Positions 1 to 7,413 of a stretch of 26,499 nucleotides of DNA are shown one piece after another (position 1 is the first letter of the stretch; every line of letters begins with the position of its first letter). Source of the DNA: an uncultured Alistipes sp. (lineage in GTDB: Bacteria > Bacteroidota > Bacteroidia > Bacteroidales > UBA932); the NCBI GenBank assembly GCA_900544175.1, contig UQUN01000032.1, forward strand, positions 1-26,499, written 5' to 3'. The notes under the pieces are model-generated. The model saw only the letters and a list, made by a program, of their open reading frames with translations. It had not been told where the DNA came from and ran no database searches. The position numbers were made by a program, and so were the translations under genes.

Positions 1-72
1 ATTGTGTCCGTAATTTTACAGTAACAGTACGCATACCCCTCGGAAAATCTACTGAACCCTTAAGTCTGGCCG

Positions 73-398
73 TCATCTCTTCCACACTCTCTCCGTCCTC
101 TGGGAGAACTTCGACACCCCGGTAAGCATCACGAACTGTAGGTCTGCATCCGCCGCCTTGAACACAGAGTAGAACCCTTTCAGAACCTCCCGGTTCCAGT
201 CCTCCAGCTTACGCGGCTGTGGAAATAATTCCGCAGGGTAGAGACAAGCAGGCTCTTGCCTAATCTGCGCGAACGGCTCAGAAGATAGATTTTGCCTTTT
301 GTGACCAAGTCGTACAGCAGACCGGTCTTGTCCACGTAGACATAACCGTCCTCGCGTATCTGTTCGAAACTCTGCACTCCTATCGGGTATTTCAACAT
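73..398 (-). pseudogene. Remnant of an AAA-ATPase-like/DUF1703 (PD-(D/E)XK family) gene
   Basis: The minus strand from about 398 to 240 encodes the N-terminus of the family (MLKYPIGVQSF, then YVDKTGLLYDLV, then a P-loop-like SRSRRLGKSLL and NYF). In another frame from about 232 to 97 it resumes with KLEDWNREVLKGFYSVFKAA and LQFVMLTGVSKFSQ. Both pieces match the intact copy at 10959-12569, whose residues 57-59 (NYF) and 171-177 (PLEDWNR) are 110 residues apart. So about 330 bp are missing with a change of frame, and similarity stops after the equivalent of residue 207, losing the whole C-terminal half including the nuclease-like domain. The Walker B segment lies in the deleted part. This is a dead paralogue. 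Whether the decay came from recombination or replication slippage cannot be told. Confidence 0.85.
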
Positions 399-529
399 AA
401 CTCCAACATCCAAAGATACGCAAAGTACCCGACTCGCCGTTCAGCTTTTTAATGTTCCGCTACGGGTTGGAGGTTTTTTCAGGATTATGGCCCCCAATTG
501 CATTATGCGCACTCACGGATTGCTGTCTG

Positions 530-1657
530 TCAGTAGCGGCGGGGGCGGAAGAGGGCGGCGGCACTGACCAGAATGACGAGACCGAGCAGGATGAATCCGT
601 GGGGACGGATCTGGCGGGAAGTGGCCTTGATGGTCAGGTCGCCGGCCAGAAGACGGTAGCCGTCTACTTTCCAGACCGGGAGGCCGTCATCCATCAGGTC
701 GGTGTTGGCTGAGGTCAGCCGGCCCGGCATCCGAACCTGGTACATCATGGCGTAGAAGAACGGAGCGGTCAAGCTGCTCTCTATAGCCGATATCTTTTCT
801 CTCCAGACCTCAGCATGGACAGCGGCTGCGTCAGCATAGGCCGGACTGCCGCTCAGCCGGCTCATTTCTTCGGCAATATCCGCCATAAGCGATATGGCCT
901 TCCTTTCAGCCTCATCTCCGAATGGAAACATGTCCTCGTAAAAGTCGTAACGCTTTCCCATCCACTGCATCAGCCTGTTTTTCAAACTGTCAGTCAGCTC
1001 CTCCCCGGCATCCGGGCAGATGATACTGTATATCTGCTCACGGTAGCATACATTGACCCATTCGGTATATCTGTCATACAGATCGGTTATGCCGATATAA
1101 GCCTCCGCGCCGTTCATCCCCGGGTAGCAGCCGGCACTGCGGAACCACCTGTCAATCTCATCCCCGGTCATGCAGCTGTCAGGCGGGACAGGCATCCCGT
1201 CCGCTATGCCCGGAACTACGCAGGTATAGCTGTAGGTGTTGAAAAACAGGCCTTTCTTCCTATCCCACTGCTCTCTGGTCTTGAGATACGGCAGAGCGGC
1301 GTACTCTTCCAAGGCCGGGACATCGCTGTAGGAGGAGTCGTACTGCTCAAATGTCCTGCGGGCGTAGAAGTCAAGTGCCGCCGAGTCGTCCAGGAACCAC
1401 CGGGTCTCCGGAACGGGCATCCTGCCTGTCTCCCATCCTGCCACGGGTTCAAAGAGAAACGGATGCGAGGACAGGTCTCCGGTCAGACAGGCGGAATCAG
1501 CGTCAGCGTAGACCGTTTTGGTCATGCTGCCGTCGGGGTGAATCTCCGGGACGACTGCGTAATAGGTGATGCATGAGGGGAAAAATACTGTGGCGAGGAC
1601 TGCCGTCAAGGCTGATGACAGTTTCCTGCAAGAATGGGTTTGGCTGTTGGTTTTCAT
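530..1657 (-). CDS. Putative lipoprotein with C-terminal membrane segment, in a sigma-factor operon
   Basis: This 375-residue protein is not one I recognise by family. It begins with a basic stretch and a hydrophobic segment ending in FFPSC, a plausible lipobox with Cys29 as the lipidated residue. The middle is acidic and aromatic-rich, with no motif I can name. A hydrophobic stretch near the C-terminus (FILLGLVILVSAAALF) followed by RPRRY looks like a transmembrane anchor, so the chain may be tethered at both ends. It lies 25 bp behind the putative anti-sigma gene and is the last gene of a three-gene unit headed by an ECF sigma factor. It may be an envelope sensor or effector of that regulon. 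That role is inferred from position only. Confidence 0.75.
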   Translation of the reverse strand: MKTNSQTHSCRKLSSALTAVLATVFFPSCITYYAVVPEIHPDGSMTKTVYADADSACLTGDLSSHPFLFEPVAGWETGRMPVPETRWFLDDSAALDFYARRTFEQYDSSYSDVPALEEYAALPYLKTREQWDRKKGLFFNTYSYTCVVPGIADGMPVPPDSCMTGDEIDRWFRSAGCYPGMNGAEAYIGITDLYDRYTEWVNVCYREQIYSIICPDAGEELTDSLKNRLMQWMGKRYDFYEDMFPFGDEAERKAISLMADIAEEMSRLSGSPAYADAAAVHAEVWREKISAIESSLTAPFFYAMMYQVRMPGRLTSANTDLMDDGLPVWKVDGYRLLAGDLTIKATSRQIRPHGFILLGLVILVSAAALFRPRRY

Positions 1658-1682
1658 AATCTTGGGGTTTTTACGGCCTGCT

Positions 1683-2054
1683 CTACAGCTCGGTCAGGGA
1701 CTGCCGCAGGGCCTTGATTTTACGATAATGTTCCAGATGCGTGTCCGCCTCCCGGTATACGGAGCAGGAAGGGATGTCGAGGTTATGGACATCCATGCGG
1801 ACCGCAGTATCCACATCCTGATGGGCAATCAGCAGGGACAGCATCATGGCAAGGGCTGCCGCAATTCCCGTACACGCGGGAACGATTCTCGTCCACTGCG
1901 TCCGGCTGCTCCGCCCCGGTGTCTGAACAGCAGCGGCGCCGCTATCCTGCTTCCGAGGCTCTATCCGCTCCAATATCCGCCCGGTGACCTCCTCCGGATG
2001 AGGCATCTGCGGCTCGGAGCCACGCATCTTCTCTATAAATTCGCTGTATCTCAT
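1683..2054 (-). CDS. Small single-pass membrane protein, putative anti-sigma factor
   Basis: The 123-residue product has a charged N-terminal cytoplasmic part (about residues 1-55), one hydrophobic segment (IVPACTGIAAALAMMLSLLI, about 57-77) and a short C-terminal tail outside. Its start lies 17 bp after the stop of the ECF sigma gene. This size, topology and position are typical of anti-sigma factors that hold an ECF sigma factor at the membrane, but no ZAS-type His-Cys motif is visible, so the assignment rests on context. It could also be an unrelated small membrane protein. Confidence 0.7.
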   Translation of the reverse strand: MRYSEFIEKMRGSEPQMPHPEEVTGRILERIEPRKQDSGAAAVQTPGRSSRTQWTRIVPACTGIAAALAMMLSLLIAHQDVDTAVRMDVHNLDIPSCSVYREADTHLEHYRKIKALRQSLTEL

Positions 2055-2071
2055 ATTATAAATTTACCAGA

Positions 2072-2608
2072 TTATAATTCCTTTTCAAGGGCCTTTCTGA
2101 CCTTCTGACGGGCAATGTACAGATTGCTTTTAATCTGCACCGCGCTCCATCCGGTGATACGGCGGATCTCCTCAAACGGAAGTCCCTCTATCTCTGCAAG
2201 CACGAACACCGTCCGCTGCATCGGAGCCAAGGTCGAAGTTACTTTCCGGAACCGCATTTCCAGGTCCCTTCCGGCCACATCACTTTCCGGATCCAGAGCG
2301 CAGTCTCCACCGCGTTGCCTGAGAGCCTCCTGCTCGTACCTCCGCCGCCTCTTGCGCCTGCGCAGCACGTCGTAGCACTGACGGCAGGCGATCGCTCCCA
2401 ACCAAGTAGCAATGCTGAAACGTATGTCATACCCCGATATGGCCTGCCACGCCCGTACAAAGGTTTCCTGCACCGCATCCTCTGCCTCATCACTGTCTCC
2501 AAGTATCCGCACACAGATACGGAACACACTCTGCCGATACTGCCTCACTATCAGAGCAAAGGCCCTGGCATCCCCGTTTTTTGCCTCTTGTATCGTTTCA
2601 GACATCAT
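2072..2608 (-). CDS. ECF-family RNA polymerase sigma factor
   Basis: A 178-residue sigma-70 family protein with the two domains of the extracytoplasmic-function group. Region 2 spans about residues 8-88 (AFALIVRQYRQSVFRICVRI, then DEAEDAVQETFVRAW). Region 4 spans about 120-172, with the helix-turn-helix LPFEEIRRITGWSAVQIKSN. A basic linker, RRRKRRRR, follows region 2. Two adjacent ATG codons (2608 and 2605) could start it. It heads the operon with the putative anti-sigma factor and the lipoprotein. A housekeeping-type promoter lies just upstream, so the gene can be made without its own sigma factor; autoregulation cannot be judged from the sequence alone. Confidence 0.93.
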   Translation of the reverse strand: MMSETIQEAKNGDARAFALIVRQYRQSVFRICVRILGDSDEAEDAVQETFVRAWQAISGYDIRFSIATWLGAIACRQCYDVLRRRKRRRRYEQEALRQRGGDCALDPESDVAGRDLEMRFRKVTSTLAPMQRTVFVLAEIEGLPFEEIRRITGWSAVQIKSNLYIARQKVRKALEKEL

Positions 2609-2627
2609 TGTTTTCCGCCATTTTCAT

Positions 2628-2659
2628 CAAATATACGCTCAATGATAGGAAAAGTCAAA
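2628..2659 (-). promoter_or_regulatory. Promoter of the ECF sigma operon
   Basis: On the minus strand, TTTG (2659-2656), a 20-bp spacer and TATATTTG (2635-2628) match the Bacteroidota housekeeping promoter (TTTG at -33, TAnnTTTG at -7). The -7 element is about 20 bp before the ATG, so the leader is short. It is among the best-formed promoters in the window. Confidence 0.65.
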
Positions 2660-2668
2660 AACAAATCT

Positions 2669-2676
2669 TAAATTTG
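2669..2676 (+). promoter_or_regulatory. Candidate -7 element for the membrane protein at 2714
   Basis: TAAATTTG matches the TAnnTTTG consensus and lies 37 bp before the ATG at 2714. I see no TTTG at the expected upstream distance, so support is partial. It is back to back with the sigma operon promoter. Confidence 0.4.
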
Positions 2677-2713
2677 TTGGTGTTATTTATTAACCTATTA
2701 TATTCATACCACT

Positions 2714-3373
2714 ATGTACAACAAACAATTATGGGAGCAGAGCGTGGACATGATCATCAAGTCCATCTGGATCTACACTATCGCCGGTATTCTGGGCGCT
2801 ATCTTCGGAGCCATTGACGACATCCTCAACCCTGTAAGCTTCATGGCCGCCCTTACCGGAGAGGAAGGACCGACAGGAGCGTTCGGCACGCTTGACATCA
2901 TATGCCAGATTGCAGTAATCGTCGGCTATGTACTGTTCTTCCTCAACATCAAGAAGTTCGTAGACGCTCAGCCCACAGATGCCGACCGTGCGGCCGCCAA
3001 GAATGTCTATACCTCCTATCTCTTTCTGATTATCGCCACAGTAGTCGCCTTTATCCCTATCGTAGGCGGCATTGCCTGGCTGGTGCTCATAATCCTCAGT
3101 TACGTCAAGTTACTGTCCGGCTATAAGGGCCTTAGAGAGTCTGCGACACTGAAGACCGAGGCGAAGAACGGAGCCGGTATCCTATACACGGCCACAATCT
3201 GGATTCTGGTAGGAATGGTGATAAACATCATACCTCTTGTCGGAGGCTTCCTCAACGCAATCATCTCTCTGATAATGTTCTTCTATGTTCTTCGTGGCTG
3301 GAAACAGATAGGCCAGAACGCACCTGAGGACACAGGCGCGGCATCAGAACCTCAACCCCAGCCTCAAGAATAA
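2714..3373 (+). CDS. Polytopic membrane protein of unknown function
   Basis: The 219-residue product has four or five hydrophobic segments: about residues 16-36, 62-78, 102-133 (possibly two) and 158-190. Two similar helical hairpins, FIPIVGGIAWLVLII and IIPLVGGFLNAIISLI, suggest an internal duplication. The last 20 residues are soluble and end in a PQPQPQE tail, probably cytoplasmic. No catalytic or binding motif is visible and I do not recognise the family. It is transcribed divergently from the ECF sigma operon, so it could be a target of that sigma factor, but nothing in the sequence proves it. A strong terminator follows. Confidence 0.8.
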   Translation: MYNKQLWEQSVDMIIKSIWIYTIAGILGAIFGAIDDILNPVSFMAALTGEEGPTGAFGTLDIICQIAVIVGYVLFFLNIKKFVDAQPTDADRAAAKNVYTSYLFLIIATVVAFIPIVGGIAWLVLIILSYVKLLSGYKGLRESATLKTEAKNGAGILYTATIWILVGMVINIIPLVGGFLNAIISLIMFFYVLRGWKQIGQNAPEDTGAASEPQPQPQE

Positions 3374-3404
3374 GAAATCACCCCGTCTCAAGCATAGGAA
3401 TAAC

Positions 3405-3441
3405 AAAAGCCGGCCCGCGTTCTTTTCGCTGACCGGCTTTT
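3405..3441. terminator. Bidirectional intrinsic terminator
   Basis: A perfect 9-bp stem, AAAAGCCGG (3405-3413) pairing with CCGGCTTTT (3433-3441), with a 19-nt loop. It lies between two convergent genes and is T-rich on the 3' side of either strand, so it can end transcripts from both. Confidence 0.8.
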
Positions 3442-3468
3442 ATTTTACCGTTGTACGTCAGGACGGCA

Positions 3469-4125
3469 TCAGCCGTTGACTTTGTGGTAGTCCTCCAGGA
3501 ACTTTGCGAGTCCTGAGTCTGTCAGGGGATGCTTCAGCAGGCCTTTGATGGCAGGGAGAGGACAAGTAGCCACATCAGCGCCGGCTTTAAGGCAGTCGAT
3601 GATGTGACGGGTATGGCGGATAGATGCAGCAAGTACCATTGTGCCGAAACCGTAGTAGTTGTACATCTCTACGATGTCTTCGATGAGGCCTATACCGTCC
3701 TCGGATATGTCATCGAGACGGCCTACGAAAGGAGATACATAAGTGGCTCCGGCCTTGGCTGCGAGAAGAGCCTGGCCGATGGAGAATACGAGGGTACAGT
3801 TGGTCTTGATTCCCTTTTCTGAAAAATACTTCACAGCCTTAATGCCTGCTTCAGTGCAGGGGAGTTTGATGACAATATGTTCATTGAGTGCTGCAAGCTC
3901 CTCACCCTCGCGTACCATGCCCTCATAGTCGGTGGCGATCACCTCCGCGCTCACATCGCCATTCACGATGTTGCAGATGTCGATATAGTGTTTATACTGA
4001 TTCTCCTTGCCCTTGATGCCCTCTTTGGCCATCAGGGAAGGATTGGTGGTAACTCCGTCGAGCACGCCCATGGCGTAGGCTTCGCGGATCTGGTCCAGAT
4101 TAGCTGTGTCGAGAAAGAATTTCAT
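3469..4125 (-). CDS. Transaldolase of the TalC/fructose-6-phosphate aldolase family
   Basis: The 218-residue protein is full length for the small transaldolase (TalC/FSA) group. It starts MKFFLDTANLDQIREA and contains the TTNPS motif (about residues 26-30), the Schiff-base lysine in VIKLPCT (Lys87) and the later SPFVGRLDD segment (about 131-139), all typical of this TIM barrel. In the cytosol it transfers or cleaves a dihydroxyacetone unit between sugar phosphates, linking glycolysis and the pentose phosphate pathway. The frame stays open for 47 codons upstream, but the ATG at 4125 gives the conserved family N-terminus and lies downstream of a -7 element, so it is the start. Transaldolase and aldolase members are hard to separate by sequence alone; Bacteroidota copies are usually annotated as transaldolase. 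Confidence 0.93.
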   Translation of the reverse strand: MKFFLDTANLDQIREAYAMGVLDGVTTNPSLMAKEGIKGKENQYKHYIDICNIVNGDVSAEVIATDYEGMVREGEELAALNEHIVIKLPCTEAGIKAVKYFSEKGIKTNCTLVFSIGQALLAAKAGATYVSPFVGRLDDISEDGIGLIEDIVEMYNYYGFGTMVLAASIRHTRHIIDCLKAGADVATCPLPAIKGLLKHPLTDSGLAKFLEDYHKVNG

Positions 4126-4151
4126 TATTCGGATATTTTTAAATTCTGGTG

Positions 4152-4159
4152 CAAAGTTA
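4152..4159 (-). promoter_or_regulatory. Candidate -7 element of the transaldolase gene
   Basis: TAACTTTG on the minus strand matches TAnnTTTG, 26 bp before the ATG at 4125. The -33 position is only weakly matched (TTTC). Confidence 0.5.
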
Positions 4160-4269
4160 AAAACTGTTTTGCTTTTTCCCATAGAAAATTTGACAGCCTG
4201 GTCGTACCGGACCCGGCAGCGCATGCGGGGAGTGTACCTAATCTGCGGTTTTCCGGTATACCCCAATAT

Positions 4270-4289
4270 AAAAAAAGAGGCACCCCTCT
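4270..4289 (-). terminator. Possible terminator downstream of the permease gene
   Basis: On the minus strand AGAGG-GGTG-CCTCT forms a 5-bp stem with a 4-nt loop, followed at once by a run of T. It lies about 175 bp after the stop of the permease gene. The stem is short, so support is moderate. Confidence 0.4.
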
Positions 4290-4465
4290 GCTACAACAGG
4301 TACCCCTTCCTTGTGTACTAAAACCTAAACCTATTATATAGATGCAGGTTTGTTGCATTTCGTTGCATGAAAATCAAAAAAATCAAAAATTTTTATCAAC
4401 GGCCTTTTCGGGTCTGTAATTTCCGTGTAAAATGGATGGAATGGACCCTGAGGAAGAAATAATTG

Positions 4466-5677
4466 TCACAGGATGCGGGAAAGTGTCCTGCGGGTTGGAA
4501 GTGCGGTGATGATAAGGCCGATAAGGGCGATGCCTCCGAGGGTGAGGAGGATGTCTCCTGGCTTGATGACTACAGGGTAGTATTCGACTACAAAGTTGCC
4601 GGGCATGCGGATGACACCGATGTACTGCTGGATGAGACACAGGATGATGCCGATGACAATGCCTATGAGAGCTCCTGACATGATGATCATCCATCCTTCA
4701 TCGAAAAATATCCGGCGGATCAGGTCCGGTTTGGCCCCGAGATGCTGGAGGGTGGCAATATCATCCCGTTTTTCTATGATGAGCATTGTCAGTGATCCGA
4801 AGACATTGCAGGATATGACTATCATTATGAACAGCAGGATCATGAAGATAACAGCTTTCTCTATGCGCATCATACGGTAGACAGTCTCGTTCTGCATGTA
4901 TCTGTCCTTGACGGTGAATTCTTCGCCGAGTACGGTACGGATATCCTTTACTGCCTGTCTGGCATCTGTGCCGGGGAGCAGGCGGATTTCCACGATGCCG
5001 GCCTCGTTGTCCATTAATCCGACAAGCCTGCGGGCCCTTTCGATGGGAACGAAGACGGTGTTGCTGTATTTCTCATTGCCCGAGAAGAATGTGCCGACGG
5101 AGAAGAATGTCTCCTTGTTGAGGGATGCTGCTGGATTGACCAGTGAGATGTCCCTGCCTCGGGCAGGAAAATAAACTTCGATAGGATCCAGAAACCTCGG
5201 CCTGATGCCCATTTCCACGGCCAGTCCTCTGCCTGTGACAGCCTGTGCAACTTCCCCGTGCATGAGGGTGAATTCTCCATCCACTATGCAGGACTGTATT
5301 TCGGCGTTTTCGGTATAGCTTTGTTCAACCCCTTTAAGCAGAGCCGTACCTTCTTCCCGGTCGTAGGTAAGGAAGACAGTTTCTTCGACGCTTTCGTTGA
5401 CAGAGGCTATGCCGGGCATTGAGCGGACGGCTTCGAAGATTTCCGTGTCGGTGCGGAAGTACTTGGCTGAGTCGCAGGTGACGGTTATGTCCGGCATGGC
5501 CCGGTCATACATGCCGTGCACCACGTCCTCGAAACCGTTGTATATGGACAGTACCATGATCAGGGCGCAGGAGCCTACGGCAATGCCTATCGCACTGATT
5601 AGCGATATGATGTTGATGACATTGTGCGACTTCTTGGCGAATAGGTAACGCCGGGCTATGAACCAGGACAGACGCAT
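4466..5677 (-). CDS. LolC/LolE-type ABC transporter permease (FtsX/MacB fold)
   Basis: The 403-residue protein has the layout of lipoprotein-releasing permeases. An N-terminal conserved patch (SWFIARRYLFAKKSHNVINI) leads into membrane segment 1 (about residues 23-48). A periplasmic domain follows (about 50-270), then three membrane segments at about 278-300, 330-350 and 375-395. With an ATPase such as LolD, encoded elsewhere, it would extract lipoproteins from the inner membrane for transfer to the periplasmic carrier LolA. Whether it is a LolC-like, LolE-like or fused LolF-type subunit cannot be decided here. Its start is 3 bp behind the rbfA stop, so it is very likely cotranscribed with tyrS and rbfA. 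Confidence 0.88.
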   Translation of the reverse strand: MRLSWFIARRYLFAKKSHNVINIISLISAIGIAVGSCALIMVLSIYNGFEDVVHGMYDRAMPDITVTCDSAKYFRTDTEIFEAVRSMPGIASVNESVEETVFLTYDREEGTALLKGVEQSYTENAEIQSCIVDGEFTLMHGEVAQAVTGRGLAVEMGIRPRFLDPIEVYFPARGRDISLVNPAASLNKETFFSVGTFFSGNEKYSNTVFVPIERARRLVGLMDNEAGIVEIRLLPGTDARQAVKDIRTVLGEEFTVKDRYMQNETVYRMMRIEKAVIFMILLFIMIVISCNVFGSLTMLIIEKRDDIATLQHLGAKPDLIRRIFFDEGWMIIMSGALIGIVIGIILCLIQQYIGVIRMPGNFVVEYYPVVIKPGDILLTLGGIALIGLIITALPTRRTLSRIL

Positions 5678-5680
5678 AGG

Positions 5681-6025
5681 CTACTTGGAGAGCAGTTCGT
5701 CGATGTGCTCCACATAGTCCAAAGAGTCGTCTACATAGAAGATGAGTTCCGGAATGATACGCAGCTGCTTGGCCATCTGGCGGCCCAGCTCCCCGCGCAT
5801 GGACTTGCCCGATTCCTGTATCATCCTGAATACCTTCTCCTGCTTGGCGGAGGGAAAGATGCTGACGTAGACCTTGGCCACAGCAAGGTCAGGACTGATG
5901 GTGACTCCGCTGACTGACACGAGGGCTCCGTCCCAGGCGGCCATGCCCCTGGAACGGATAATCTCGGCCAGATGTCTCTGGAGCTCCTTGGCCACTTTGA
6001 GCTGGCGGGTGCTTTCTCCTTCCAT
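5681..6025 (-). CDS. rbfA: Ribosome-binding factor A
   Basis: This 114-residue protein matches RbfA in length and pattern. It has an N-terminal helix with VAKELQRHLAEII, a central segment with VTISPDLAVAKVYVSIF (about residues 41-58) and the C-terminal LRIIPELIFYVDDSLDYVEHI typical of the KH-like fold. RbfA binds the immature 30S subunit and helps process and mature the 5' end of 16S rRNA, notably in the cold. It starts 6 bp after tyrS and ends 3 bp before the permease gene, making a translation plus envelope operon. Confidence 0.95.
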   Translation of the reverse strand: MEGESTRQLKVAKELQRHLAEIIRSRGMAAWDGALVSVSGVTISPDLAVAKVYVSIFPSAKQEKVFRMIQESGKSMRGELGRQMAKQLRIIPELIFYVDDSLDYVEHIDELLSK

Positions 6026-6031
6026 AACGGT

Positions 6032-7321
6032 TTACTCGAATTTGAGGATGTAATAGTTCTTCTTGCCCTTCTGCGCGAGGATGTACTTGCCGTCGATGAG
6101 ATCCGCGCTGTCGATGGTCCGGTCCGCGCTGTCGCATTTGTCCTTGTTGATGGACAGTCCGCCTCCCTGGATCATCTTGCGGCACTCTCCCTTGGAGGGA
6201 AATACGTCAGTGGTCACGGCGAGCAGGTCGATGACATTCTGTGGAAGCACATCCTTGCTGAGGCTGTACTGGGGCACTCCGTCGAATACCGAGAGGAAGG
6301 TCCTCTCGTCCAGCGAGCGCAGAGTCTCGGAGGTGGACTTGCCGAAGAGGATCTGGGATGCGTCCACAGCCTTGTGGTACTCTTCCTGCCCGTGTACCAT
6401 GACGGTGATTTCGCGTGCGAGCAGTTTCTGGAGTTCCCGCAGGTGAGGGGCCTTGGCATGCTCCGCCACGGCTGCTTCTATTTCCTCCCGGCTGAGAGTG
6501 GTGAATATCCTGATGTATCTGGCGGCGTCCTCATCGCTGACGTTGAGCCAGAACTGGTAGAATGCGTAGGGTGTGGTGTATTCCGGCGAGAGCCAGATGT
6601 TGCCCTTTTCGGTCTTGCCGAACTTGCCTCCGTCGGACTTGGTCATCAGGGGCCAGGTCAGTCCGTATGCCTCTCCGCCTAATTTGCGGCGGATAAGTTC
6701 CACGCCTGTGGTTATGTTGCCCCATTGGTCGCTGCCGCCCATCTGCAGCTTGCAGCCGTAGTGCTCGTACAGGTATGTGAAGTCGTAGCCTTGGAGCAAC
6801 TGGTAGGTGAATTCGGTGAAGGACATGCCCTCGCGGCCTTCACCGCTGAGTCTCTTTTTTACCGAGTCCTTCGCCATCATGTAGTTGACGGTGATGAGCT
6901 TGCCTATCTCGCGGGTGAAATCGAGGAATCTCCAGTCCTTCATCCAGTCGTAGTTATTGACCAGAATGGCGGCGTTGGGGGCGTCACTCTCGAAGTTGAT
7001 GAACTTGGAGAGCTGAGCCTTGATGCATTCCTGATTGTGCCGTAGAGTGTCTTCGTCGAGAAGGTTGCGCTCCTGTGATTTCATGGAAGGGTCGCCTATC
7101 ATGCCCGTAGCTCCGCCGATAAGGGAGATGGGCCGGTGTCCGGCATCCTGAAAATGCTTCAGCATCATGACGCTGACCAAGTGGCCTATGTGCAGCGAGT
7201 CAGCTGTGGGGTCAATCCCTACGTACGCCGTACACAGTTCCTTGTTCAACAGTTCTTCGGTTCCTGGCATGATGTCATGAATCATGCCTCTCCATTTGAG
7301 GTCTTCGATAAAATTCTTCAT
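6032..7321 (-). CDS. tyrS: Tyrosyl-tRNA synthetase
   Basis: The 429-residue enzyme is full length. It has the class I signature HIGH at residues 44-47 (DSLHIGHLVS), the tyrosine-binding region with GGSDQWGNI (about 195-203), the KMSKS-equivalent KFGKTE at 233-238 and a C-terminal S4-like RNA-binding domain (about 365-425). It attaches tyrosine to tRNA-Tyr in the cytosol. The frame is open a further 13 codons upstream, but the ATG at 7321 gives the normal N-terminus and the upstream extension would run into the promoter. It is followed closely by rbfA and the permease. Confidence 0.97.
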   Translation of the reverse strand: MKNFIEDLKWRGMIHDIMPGTEELLNKELCTAYVGIDPTADSLHIGHLVSVMMLKHFQDAGHRPISLIGGATGMIGDPSMKSQERNLLDEDTLRHNQECIKAQLSKFINFESDAPNAAILVNNYDWMKDWRFLDFTREIGKLITVNYMMAKDSVKKRLSGEGREGMSFTEFTYQLLQGYDFTYLYEHYGCKLQMGGSDQWGNITTGVELIRRKLGGEAYGLTWPLMTKSDGGKFGKTEKGNIWLSPEYTTPYAFYQFWLNVSDEDAARYIRIFTTLSREEIEAAVAEHAKAPHLRELQKLLAREITVMVHGQEEYHKAVDASQILFGKSTSETLRSLDERTFLSVFDGVPQYSLSKDVLPQNVIDLLAVTTDVFPSKGECRKMIQGGGLSINKDKCDSADRTIDSADLIDGKYILAQKGKKNYYILKFE

Positions 7322-7347
7322 CGTATGAGATAAGTCGTCCTTGTTTA

Positions 7348-7385
7348 ATAATCTGCGCAAATGTAGTCATTTTTGCGCAGATTAT
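7348..7385. promoter_or_regulatory. tyrS promoter inside a perfect 14-bp inverted repeat
   Basis: ATAATCTGCGCAAA (7348-7361) and its exact reverse complement (7372-7385) are separated by 10 bp. The minus-strand -7 element TACATTTG (7365-7358) lies across one arm and the spacer, about 37 bp before the tyrS ATG. The repeat could be an operator for a dimeric repressor, or a hairpin ending the upstream operon. No T tract follows it on the minus strand, which argues against a classic terminator. Confidence 0.6.
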
Positions 7386-7413
7386 AGTATGCGTGACAGA
7401 AGTACGAATGCTG

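Larger units (their letters stand above)
4126..4465. other. 340-bp non-coding stretch with promoter, hairpin and short repeats
   Basis: This is the longest gene-free stretch in the window. It holds the -7 element for the transaldolase gene, a small hairpin followed by T residues on the minus strand, a 9-bp direct repeat (4279-4287 and 4299-4307, one mismatch, 20-bp period), a GTTGCAT pair (4352-4358 and 4362-4368) and an A/T-rich run near 4371-4396. No coding sequence or tRNA-like fold was recognised. It may hold the 3' end of the permease transcript or a small RNA. Confidence 0.6.

Noticed and set aside
1..97. An open minus-strand frame running off the left edge after the AAA-ATPase remnant.
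   Set aside because: It is the shadow frame of the remnant continuing past the break in similarity; about 30 codons remain, with no recognisable protein and no independent start evidence.
815..1576. A 253-codon plus-strand frame opposite the lipoprotein gene.
   Set aside because: It is antisense to a gene with a signal peptide and operon context, and its translation has no domain or plausible start region.
4126..4266. A 47-codon N-terminal extension of the transaldolase.
   Set aside because: It covers the -7 element and adds residues outside the compact family; the ATG at 4125 gives the standard start.
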